Part shown: piece after piece, positions 1-5,895 of the stretch
Layout: the number at the start of each line of letters is the position of its first letter
How positions within the stretch are numbered: the first letter of the stretch is position 1
Source: Candidatus Methanosuratincola sp.
Lineage (GTDB): Archaea; Thermoproteota; Methanomethylicia; Methanomethylicales; Methanomethylicaceae
Direction of reading: 5' to 3'
Length of the DNA stretch: 15,401 nucleotides
Assembly (NCBI GenBank): GCA_029907755.1
Contig: JARYLH010000020.1
Coordinates: forward strand, 1-15,401
Notes under the pieces: model-generated
What the model was told of the DNA's origin: nothing
Seen by the model: the letters and a program-made list of their open reading frames with translations, nothing else
Database searches by the model: none
Made by a program: the position numbers and the translations under genes

Positions 1-43
1 CAGGATATTTATGAACCTTTAAGTTCTTCACGAAATACTGCAC
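1..43 (-). CDS. 5' end of an unidentified gene leaving the window
   Basis: On the minus strand a GTG at 43-41 opens a frame that runs without a stop to the window edge (MQYFVKNLKVHKYP). It is preceded three bases upstream by GGAGGTGAT, a perfect match to the 16S anti-Shine-Dalgarno, at plus positions 47-55. An in-frame ATG at 64 would add seven residues but would put that ribosome binding site inside the coding region, so GTG is preferred. Only 14 residues are visible and the family cannot be named. The pattern KxLKVHKYP is loosely reminiscent of the basic N-terminus of TnpB-type proteins (KxxKxRxYP), which is a guess. The hairpin at 89-105 lies upstream of it. Confidence 0.45.
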   Translation of the reverse strand, partial: MQYFVKNLKVHKYP

Positions 44-88
44 TGCATCACCTCCTATACGCATGTTGAACACCATCAGCTAATTGTG

Positions 89-105
89 GGGAGGGCTACC
101 CTCCC
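89..105. repeat. perfect 7-bp hairpin
   Basis: GGGAGGG (89-95), a three-base CTA loop and CCCTCCC (99-105) form a perfect G/C-only stem. A second, imperfect stem (118-123 with 131-136, including one G-T pair) follows. The hairpin sits between the outgoing minus-strand gene and the broken start of the nuclease-like gene, immediately before the point where the nuclease frame becomes open. There is no T-run, so a simple intrinsic terminator is not indicated. Subterminal hairpins are typical of IS200/IS605 ends, which is one possible reading. Confidence 0.55.
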
Positions 106-108
106 TAA

Positions 109-825
109 ACGTTATCCTCCTCCCTTGGTTGGGGGATTAGGGTATATCTTAGGAAGTGGTTTAAAGCCGACGGATTCTGGAGGGCTTATCGCCACGCTTC
201 TCTCCAGTCCTCTGAAGGGTATTCGGGGGAAGCCCATTTACAAGAGATTCTTTATAAAGACCCAGATATAGTTCCTATTGAAGATGTATCGTTGGATACA
301 GAGCTTTCGCCAATTAAGTTAATGCTTAAGGAAGTCGGTCTTCCAGGCTCTGGATCGACAGACCTTTTAGGTATTGACGGAAATGGCAATATATACATAA
401 TAGAAACCAAGCTTGCTCGCAACCCTGAAGTTAGAAGGCAAGTTATAGGACAGATTTTGGAGTATGCTGCCTTCCTAAACGAGAGGGGCTTGGACTGGCT
501 CGATTATATCGTGAAAAAGCAAAAACAAGTTAGCATTTCCGAATACTTTGATGAGCTAAATGATCCCGACTGGGACAAGGAATCTTTTGAACAGAACTTA
601 CGAGATAACCTAAACTCAAGAACTTTCAAACTTTTCATAGCAGTTGATGAAATGAACCCTGATTTGCAGCGAATAATCAACTATATGGTGAACGTTCTCA
701 ACGTGGAGATCTACGCCTTAGAGCTTAGATACTTCAAAGATAAGGCTGGAATGGAGCTTTTGGTACCAAATGTTCACGGCGGAAAAAAGAAAGCAGCTAA
801 GCCACCCCCAACATGGGACTGGTAA
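109..825 (+). pseudogene. PD-(D/E)XK nuclease-like protein, 5' part of a broken gene
   Basis: The frame is open from 109 but offers no ATG, GTG or TTG before the TTG at 292. Even so, the translation before 292 looks like real protein (around 145-291, including YSGEAHLQEILYKDP), so 292 is not the natural start. Counting from 292, residues 22-40 carry a nuclease core: Asp24 in STDLLGID, then Glu38-Thr-Lys40 (E-x-K) at the end of a hydrophobic strand, followed by a Gln/Tyr helix (RRQVIGQILEY). This arrangement is that of the DUF91/NucS-like restriction-endonuclease fold. A TAA at 823-825 interrupts the gene, and the same frame continues at once with matching protein. Lost start plus nonsense codon suggest a pseudogene. 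The DNA is A/T-rich compared with the genes from 1900 on. Confidence 0.6.
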
Positions 826-1239
826 CGATTCGTAGAAGACGCAAAGAAAAGGGTTGATGATGCTACACTAACAACATTGCGCAAATTATATGATTTTTCT
901 CAGCAACTCGGCATAGTGGATTTTGGCAAGGGCAGAACTTACGGAACGTTTAGAGTTTGGCTACCCTACAAAAATGATAAGATGAACTTGTATGTAATAA
1001 CATCTGCCGGTAAAGGAAATTGGTTCTCGTTCAAGCATATGGTGGAGAAAGGAGTTGACAAAGCGCTAATCTCAGAATATATAAAACAACTGAACTCTTT
1101 GGGCTTTGAACTCGACGAAAAGAAACACTCAGAAGCCTATCCCGTGTTTGACACAGCCATACTAAACCAGGAAGAAAAGTTCTCGGAATTTAAGAAGTAT
1201 ACCAACGAACTTAAAGAAAAGTCACTCAGCAGAAGTTAA
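826..1239 (+). pseudogene. 3' part of the broken nuclease-like gene
   Basis: This stretch is in the same reading frame as the upstream part, separated only by the TAA at 823-825. It reads RFVEDAKKRVDDATL and on to a C-terminal domain containing LGIVDFGKGRTYGTF and NWFSFKHM, ending at 1239. If translated separately it could start only at TTG 877, with no clear ribosome binding site. The C-terminal domain is an alpha/beta segment of the sort found after the nuclease core in such proteins. I infer that 109-1239 was one gene of about 375 residues or more. It could instead be an intact gene damaged by a sequence error, but the missing 5' start argues that decay is real. Confidence 0.55.
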
Positions 1240-1525
1240 TATGAACATCTGCTCTTACAAAAAATTCTTTACTGCCATTTAAAAATTGCACTCGCCATAT
1301 TAGTACCCATAGGAAAGCGAAAAATCTGCCTAAACAGGGAATGAAAGGCTTATGCCTAAAAACCGAAGTCGCAGATCTGTCCCGAAACAAAGCATAAAAC
1401 GTCAAAATGCTTAAACGACTACCTCATAAACCTCATGTTACGATCGCCGCAGTCTGGAGAACTGCCATAGCGCGCGCTTAGTTACTCTATTAAACGTATT
1501 CTGCATGGTCTTCATCATATGAAGT
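1240..1525. other. gene-free A/T-rich stretch
   Basis: No convincing gene, RNA or strong promoter was found here. Short basic peptides can be read near 1350 but have no ribosome binding site and no protein-like composition. A weak inverted repeat AAGCAT/ATGCTT lies at 1390-1395 and 1407-1412. Base composition moves from A/T-rich to the more G/C-rich background at about 1440-1500, so this may be the edge of an acquired segment. Confidence 0.4.
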
Positions 1526-1792
1526 TCAGGACTTCTTCCAAGCGTCGTTCGAGAACTCTATCGCCTCGATCACCCTCACGCCCAGATCGGCATCGGTGCA
1601 CTCTTGGCAGTACATCACAAAGCCATCGAAGGCGAAGAAGTGGACGTTCTTCACCCGGTATACCCGCTGAGGCTGTGCTATCCTTACCATCTCCAGGAAC
1701 TGGTCCCTCCTGAACTTCACTCGGTAGGAACTGGACTTTCTTGCTTCCTCCGCTGCAGCTGTCCCTCCTCCGTATGCCATAAGCACCACCAT
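1526..1792 (-). CDS. small conserved-looking protein of unknown function (88 aa)
   Basis: The protein is cytoplasmic in character, with no membrane segment or signal. A Gly/Ala-rich start (MAYGGGTAAAEEARKSS) is followed by an alternating beta/alpha pattern: YRVKFRRDQFLEMVRIAQP, then RVYRVKNVHFFAFDGFVMYCQEC, then GVRVIEAIEF. Cys residues in YCQEC could bind a metal, but this is only suggested. The ATG at 1792 has no obvious ribosome binding site, whereas the in-frame ATG at 1780 follows GGTGGTG, so the true start may be four residues later. It lies 113 bases downstream of the histidine kinase on the same strand. Overlapping frames on both strands read as low-complexity Arg/Ser and are shadows. 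I do not recognise the family with certainty. Confidence 0.65.
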   Translation of the reverse strand: MVVLMAYGGGTAAAEEARKSSSYRVKFRRDQFLEMVRIAQPQRVYRVKNVHFFAFDGFVMYCQECTDADLGVRVIEAIEFSNDAWKKS

Positions 1793-1905
1793 TGATCATA
1801 AAACCCTCCAGAGATAAAAGTCTAATATGCCCCCTCGGTAAAGCATCGAAGCCTTCTTCCGAACCCTTCCGTAACTGACAGGGAAGATCGACGGTCAAAG
1901 CGGTT

Positions 1906-2823
1906 TTATTGCGCTTGCTTGCCCTGTTCCCCAGCATCGTAGATGGGCAGACTTAATGTGAACGTCGTGCCCATGCCTTTTGAGCTCTTTACGGAGATGT
2001 CCCCTCCCAACTCCTCGATGAGCCTTTTGCATACAGCCAGCCCGAGTCCCGTCCCCTTTGCCTTCGTGGTGAATAGGGGCGTGAATATCCTCCTTAAAGT
2101 CTCTTCATCCATTCCAACGCCCGTGTCCTCTACTCTGATCTCGAGATGCCCGCCAGAGACGGATGTTTCGATCGTTATCCTCCCCCCGTCTGGCATAGCC
2201 TGCAAGGCATTATTAACCAAGTTGTGGAGAATCCGCTTCAAAATCAGCAGATCAGTGGCTGCCTTCTCCGCTCCGGGGTTTATTTTAAGGTTCACACGGA
2301 CATTCCCCGGAACTTTTAGATCGTCGAGCACATCCATGAACAGCCGTTCCAGCCGCACCTCCCTCCTTTCCACCCTGAGGGGGCGCGTCATGTCCTGAAG
2401 GTCGGACACTATCTTGTCCATGTACGCTACGTTGTCCCTTAGCCTCTTCATCCACTTAGCAAGCACTTCTCTCTTGTCGGGGGGCAGGGAGGAAACCTCT
2501 TCTTCCATCAGGTAGGCGATGTTTATTATGGACTGGAGCGGATTCCTTAGGTCGTGGCCCACCGTTGTTGCGGTCTCACCTATCGCCGCGAGTCGCTCCT
2601 TTTCCCTGAGCTTCACCGTCTGCTCCTCCACCAGCTCTTCCAAGTGGGCAGCATACCTCTTGAGCTCTTCAGAGGAGCGCTCTAGCGAGGAGAGCATCCA
2701 GTTGGCGCTCTTTGCGAGGTCGGATATCTCGTCGTTGCCTTCTTCCCGAACGCGCTTCGAGAAGTCCCTTCTCTCGCCTACCTCTATGAGCTCCCTTCTA
2801 AGCCTGAAGATTTTCCTCATCAA
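1906..2823 (-). CDS. sensor histidine kinase, HAMP-HisKA-HATPase part
   Basis: This is the cytoplasmic half of a membrane sensor kinase that autophosphorylates on histidine and passes the phosphate to a response regulator. Residues 1-50 form a HAMP-like region (DEISDLAKSANWML), 50-80 a coiled linker, and the H-box is VGHDLRNPLQSI with His90. The N-box is NLVNNALQAM (201-210), G1 is DTGVGM (233-238) and G2 is GTGLGL (257-262), so the ATPase lid and catalytic motifs are all present. The frame continues upstream of the ATG as VVLYASIEIGL, which completes a transmembrane helix left unfinished by the neighbouring sensor ORF (2831-3712). Together they are one gene broken by an extra base near 2855-2857. 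No response regulator gene lies in the window. Confidence 0.85.
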   Translation of the reverse strand: MMRKIFRLRRELIEVGERRDFSKRVREEGNDEISDLAKSANWMLSSLERSSEELKRYAAHLEELVEEQTVKLREKERLAAIGETATTVGHDLRNPLQSIINIAYLMEEEVSSLPPDKREVLAKWMKRLRDNVAYMDKIVSDLQDMTRPLRVERREVRLERLFMDVLDDLKVPGNVRVNLKINPGAEKAATDLLILKRILHNLVNNALQAMPDGGRITIETSVSGGHLEIRVEDTGVGMDEETLRRIFTPLFTTKAKGTGLGLAVCKRLIEELGGDISVKSSKGMGTTFTLSLPIYDAGEQGKQAQ

Positions 2824-2830
2824 ACCAATT

Positions 2831-3712
2831 TCAATAGAGGCGTAAAGGACTACGAAAGACAGCGAGTGCTAAAAATGCACCTGAGACCGCATGGGTTAGT
2901 GCGGTAAGGCTCGTCCTGTAGAAATGCCGGTCAAGGCTGACGCCCAATACCAAAGAAGGGTTGCCGAATACATCCTTGATCACGGCATACCCCAAAACCG
3001 TGCTCGAGTTGATCGGTATGACCGCAGTCCCTCCGGAGGCGAGTGCAGCCTCTGAAGAGATGAACTCCTCAGGGAGCGCTAGCTGGTCGTACGGCTGCAG
3101 TGAGACGGGCAAGAGGATCGTCTGCGAAATCGAGTCCACGGCCCTCTGGTCAAGAAACCTGCCCATGAATAACGCACCAGCAGGAGGGCCCTCCTTCGAG
3201 CTCTTCAGAACAGGCTGTACGGAGAAGATCATCGGACCACCGGGAAGCACCAGCATCCCGCTTTTTCCGCCCTCCATCGCCAAGGAAGCAAGCCCGCCCA
3301 GCTCTTCATAAAGCCCTTCAGGGATTGGAATCTCTTCTCTGTTTTCATAATCGTAGGCTTTCCCGAGGACAATTTCCCCCTCAGGATCGAGGAAGAGCAT
3401 CAAATTCACCTTAAGCGATTCGAATGTTCCTGGGACGACGTTGGAATACACATACTCGGCATTGTTGTCCTGGAGAAACTGGTACGTATCGCCCCAGTAT
3501 GCCCAGTCCTTCGCAGAGGACTCGAGTTGCGATATGCTGATGTTGATGACGTTGAGCGCCCTCGTTAGTCCCTCACCAACCTCCTCGCTCTCCGCCCTCT
3601 CAAAGGCAGGGAGGACGAACGCATTGATTGCCACCACGATAACCAAGAATGCAACGACTGCGATGCCTGCCAGAGTGAGTACGAGTTTTACCCTCAGGCG
3701 CATTTCGATCAT
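2831..3712 (-). CDS. CHASE4 sensor part of the same histidine kinase
   Basis: The N-terminal half of the kinase has a transmembrane helix at about residues 9-33 and then an extracytoplasmic CHASE4-type ligand-binding domain. The signature is DWAYWGDTYQF, followed by an acidic N/D-rich strand, LMLFLDPEGEIVLGKAYD, and a second half ending LGYAVIKDVFGNPSLVLGVSLDR. The second transmembrane helix begins at THAVSGAFLALAVF and is then cut short by the frame change (FRSPLRLY and stop). Removing one T from the TTT on the minus strand (plus 2855-2857) fuses it to the kinase half. The start at 3712 suits a near-leaderless transcript from the promoter at 3737-3750; a second in-frame ATG at 3703 is possible. 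CHASE4 ligands are small molecules, not predictable here. Confidence 0.8.
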   Translation of the reverse strand: MIEMRLRVKLVLTLAGIAVVAFLVIVVAINAFVLPAFERAESEEVGEGLTRALNVINISISQLESSAKDWAYWGDTYQFLQDNNAEYVYSNVVPGTFESLKVNLMLFLDPEGEIVLGKAYDYENREEIPIPEGLYEELGGLASLAMEGGKSGMLVLPGGPMIFSVQPVLKSSKEGPPAGALFMGRFLDQRAVDSISQTILLPVSLQPYDQLALPEEFISSEAALASGGTAVIPINSSTVLGYAVIKDVFGNPSLVLGVSLDRHFYRTSLTALTHAVSGAFLALAVFRSPLRLY

Positions 3713-3736
3713 CTTTCTAGGGTTTTTGTTTCAGGT

Positions 3737-3750
3737 GCTTTTAATCTTTC
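3737..3750 (-). promoter_or_regulatory. putative TATA/BRE promoter of the histidine kinase
   Basis: On the minus strand GAAAGATTAAAAGC combines a purine-rich BRE-like element with an A/T-rich TATA box centred about 30 bases before the ATG at 3712. That spacing implies a leaderless or very short leader. Confidence 0.4.
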
Positions 3751-4083
3751 CAGAACTATCAGCCTATCCAAGGTTTCGATGTAATAGCGACCCATCTGTT
3801 GCTCGAATTGCTATCCCTGCCACGGGGTTTTGGAGATATGCTGAAGTCAAGGACGCAGGGAAAAATTCTGAGCCTCGTGCAATCCCCTTTTGTCCTCCCT
3901 GCCGCAATTGCGACGGCATCCCATCAGCCATTCAGGCTATAGTGTTGGCGACGTGAGAAAGCCCTAAATCCAGCACGCGCCAGTATTTTCACTCCATTAA
4001 AAGCAATACATGTTGATGATTCGCCGAGGAACCGAGGCTGGGAGAGGTTGCACCCTGAGTCGTAGCTTTGGAAGCAGAAAGGG

Positions 4084-4091
4084 TTTTAATA
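4084..4091 (+). promoter_or_regulatory. putative TATA box of the methyltransferase
   Basis: TTTTAATA follows AAAGGG and lies about 33 bases before the ATG at 4121. There is no Shine-Dalgarno before that ATG, consistent with a leaderless transcript starting close to 4115-4121. Confidence 0.4.
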
Positions 4092-4120
4092 CAATGACCA
4101 CTTTTTTAAAATGAAAGTTT

Positions 4121-5113
4121 ATGGAAGCAAGAGAGAGGGTCTATAGATCGCTTTCTGGCGAAAAAGCGGACAGGACGCCAGTCCTCTCTGTCACCCAGAC
4201 GGGCACGCTCGAGTTGATGAAAGCTACAGGGGCTTTTTGGCCCGACGCAAACTACGATCCGAAGCAGATGGTTGAGCTGTCGGTGGCCGGACACACAGTG
4301 GTGGGTTTCGAAGCCATAAGGATACCGTTCTGCCTGACAGTCCTTGCGGAGGCGCTTGGCTGCGAAATCGAGCAGGGCCGTGAAGACAGGCAACCTGCGG
4401 TTTCAAAGACGCTATTTGATCAGGGCATCACCCCGAAGCTTGAAGGGTTAGTCGACCGCGGCAGAGTCCCCACAATAATGGAGGCGATAAAAAACATAAA
4501 GAGCGATCGGTACAAGGTGCCCCTGATCGTGGGCTTCGAGGGCCCTACAACATTGGCGGGCCAGATGATGGGAGTCGAGAGGTTCTGCCTAACGATGATA
4601 AAGAAGCCTGATGAGGCATCAAAGTACATCAAGTGGGCGGAGGAGGCCTGCGTAGAGTACGCAAAGGCGGCGGTGCGGGAGGGGGCAGACATAATCGCCC
4701 CGGCAGATCCCACGGCGTCGCCCTCGGTGCTGAGCCCGAAGATGTTTGAGAAGTACTCTAAGGATCCGCTGAAGGCGGTTGCCGCGGTCCACCCGAGGTC
4801 CATTCTGCACATATGCGGCAATGCATTACCGATAATCGCACACATGGCAGAATGCGGCTTCGCAGGTTTGAGCGTAGAGGAGAAAGTCGATCTGGCCGCA
4901 GCCAAGAAGGCGATAGGGGAGAGGAAGATCGCATTGATCGGAAACGTCCCATCTGCGGGCGTCCTCCTGAACGGGAGCGAGGAGGAAGTTTTCAGGGAGG
5001 CAAAGAAAGCAATAGCCGCGGGCGTGGACGTGCTGGCGCCCAGCTGCGGGATAGCGCCAAGGACGCCGACGAGGAACCTGAGGGCACTGGTCAGAGCTGC
5101 GACGTCTCCTTAG
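4121..5113 (+). CDS. methylcorrinoid:thiol (coenzyme M type) methyltransferase, MtaA/MtbA family
   Basis: This enzyme of the uroporphyrinogen decarboxylase fold moves a methyl group from a methylated corrinoid protein to a zinc-activated thiol, coenzyme M in methanogens. The 330-residue length is normal for the MtaA/MtbA family. The zinc ligands are visible: His230-x-Cys232 in LHICGN and Cys309 in PSCGIAPRTP, the spacing known from MtaA. The N-terminus RERVYRSLSGEKADRTPV is also typical of the family. The ATG at 4121 is preceded by a TATA box rather than a ribosome binding site. No substrate-specific methyltransferase (MtaB, MtbB, MttB) or corrinoid protein gene lies in the window, so the methyl donor is unknown. 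Relatives in non-methanogens may use other acceptors, so coenzyme M is an inference. Confidence 0.85.
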   Translation: MEARERVYRSLSGEKADRTPVLSVTQTGTLELMKATGAFWPDANYDPKQMVELSVAGHTVVGFEAIRIPFCLTVLAEALGCEIEQGREDRQPAVSKTLFDQGITPKLEGLVDRGRVPTIMEAIKNIKSDRYKVPLIVGFEGPTTLAGQMMGVERFCLTMIKKPDEASKYIKWAEEACVEYAKAAVREGADIIAPADPTASPSVLSPKMFEKYSKDPLKAVAAVHPRSILHICGNALPIIAHMAECGFAGLSVEEKVDLAAAKKAIGERKIALIGNVPSAGVLLNGSEEEVFREAKKAIAAGVDVLAPSCGIAPRTPTRNLRALVRAATSP

Positions 5114-5411
5114 GGCGCGGCAAGGAAAAAAGACGTCAGTTCAGTTAGGGATCCCAAATCGTCGATAAATTTCCCTGCCCGCGCCTTTTCCAAAAGCGAG
5201 GGATTTTATAATCGGGTGGCCCGCTCAGAATTTTATAACGTAACATTCTAGTTAGACCACTACCTCAAACCGTGCTTGTCCGCCCGTATGCAGCTGACCT
5301 GCGCTTGACGCGGAGAGGGGAGGGAAGGTTTATCGAGCACCGAGTACCACGATCAATCTTCATAACCGCCCTGATTTCGCGCGATAATTTTTTTACGAAC
5401 GGCGAGAGAAT
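5114..5411. other. 298-base intergenic region
   Basis: There are two TTTTATAA boxes, at 5204-5211 and 5231-5238, in the same orientation 27 bases apart. A third A/T-rich tract (GATAATTTTTTTA, about 5382-5394) lies about 24 bases before the GTG at 5412. No start codon with a good ribosome binding site follows the first two, so they may drive a long leader or a small RNA ending near the T-run; neither can be shown from sequence alone. Confidence 0.35.
5382..5394 (+). promoter_or_regulatory. putative TATA box of the small membrane protein
   Basis: GATAATTTTTTTA is centred about 24 bases before the GTG start at 5412, the spacing expected of a leaderless archaeal promoter. The T-run could equally be a terminator for a transcript started at the TTTTATAA boxes upstream. 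Confidence 0.3.
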
Positions 5412-5846
5412 GTGCTTATGCTCATAGGATTCATTGCGCTTGCGGTCATTCTGGCAGCGCTCCTGATAATGTGGGCGATAGTCTCAATTCCAGTATACCT
5501 TGCAGCGAAAGCCTTCACGGGAGGCAGGGCTTCATTGACCGGGGCGATGGCGGCGACGCTGCTCGGCGCCCTGGTTTATTCATTTGTTGCCTGGATTGGT
5601 GCGATCTTGTTCTGGGCCATTTTTGGCGCGGGATCCCAACTACTCGGCTCGGTAGTGGCATTCTTGGCACTGCTTTGGGTCTACAAGTCCGTATTCAGGG
5701 TTGGGTGGCTCCAGGCTTTCGGTGTGGCGGTACTCGCTGTTGTCATCATGACGGTGATCATGGTCCTGATAGGCGCCATCGCGGCTATTCCAGTGCTAGT
5801 GCTTAGGGCTACCCCGCCTGGATCCGGGTGGGGAGTCCCGTTGTGA
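5412..5846 (+). CDS. small multi-spanning membrane protein, unknown function
   Basis: This 144-residue protein is almost entirely hydrophobic, with about four transmembrane helices: residues 3-31, 43-69 (GAMAATLLGALVYSFVAWIGAIL), 72-92 and 98-132. The loops are short and basic (KAFTGGRAS, YKSVFRVGW), suggesting inside-positive topology. No catalytic, transport or ligand motif is recognisable. The start may be GTG 5412 or the in-frame ATG at 5418; the upstream GGCGAGAG could serve either as a weak ribosome binding site. It is followed after 49 bases by the molybdopterin oxidoreductase gene, which has its own ribosome binding site and possible promoter, so co-transcription is possible but not required. 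The polar C-terminus (PPGSGWGVPL) is Gly/Pro-rich. Confidence 0.7.
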   Translation: MLMLIGFIALAVILAALLIMWAIVSIPVYLAAKAFTGGRASLTGAMAATLLGALVYSFVAWIGAILFWAIFGAGSQLLGSVVAFLALLWVYKSVFRVGWLQAFGVAVLAVVIMTVIMVLIGAIAAIPVLVLRATPPGSGWGVPL

Positions 5847-5854
5847 AGGATCAA

Positions 5855-5865
5855 AACATATTTTT
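5855..5865 (+). promoter_or_regulatory. A/T-rich box before the molybdopterin oxidoreductase
   Basis: AAACATATTTT lies about 36 bases before the ATG at 5896 and is a candidate TATA box. The T-run could also end the transcript of the membrane protein gene just upstream. GGGAG at 5887-5891 is the ribosome binding site for 5896. Confidence 0.3.
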
Positions 5866-5895
5866 GCACCGCAGACCGATCTAATTGGGAGTAAG

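Larger units (their letters stand above)
3713..4120. other. 408-base intergenic region between divergent genes
   Basis: The stretch holds the kinase promoter (minus strand) and the methyltransferase promoter (plus strand). In the middle is a 55-codon minus-strand ORF (3931-3764, starting MADGMPSQLRQ), which uses CGA, CAA and TTG codons unlike the native genes and has no ribosome binding site, so I do not call it. A perfect 10-bp palindrome CGCAATTGCG lies at 3903-3912. CCCTGC and GCAGGG copies flank the A/T-poor section between about 3810 and 3860. A TGATGA at 4014-4019 and CTGA at 4055-4058 resemble C/D-box RNA ends, but the internal boxes are missing. Confidence 0.4.

Noticed and set aside
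86..271. 61-codon plus-strand ORF starting at GTG 86
   Set aside because: It overlaps, in another frame, the sequence that reads as nuclease protein from about 145, and its own translation is Gly/Pro/Leu-rich with no ribosome binding site.
823..825. Stop codon read-through as pyrrolysine
   Set aside because: The codon is TAA, whereas pyrrolysine uses TAG, and the gene also lacks a start, so decay or a sequence error is the simpler reading.
1515..1937. 140-codon minus-strand ORF covering the small protein
   Set aside because: The composition is Arg/Gly/Leu-rich shadow; the overlapping 1526-1792 frame has a natural amino-acid pattern. It would also run into the end of the kinase gene.
3764..3931. 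55-codon minus-strand ORF (MADGMPSQLRQ...)
   Set aside because: It has no ribosome binding site and uses CGA, CAA and TTG codons unlike its neighbours; the opposite strand is also open. Kept only as a point of interest.
4014..4058. C/D-box small RNA
   Set aside because: Only outer TGATGA and CTGA are present; the first box lacks the purine, and no internal D'/C' boxes are visible.
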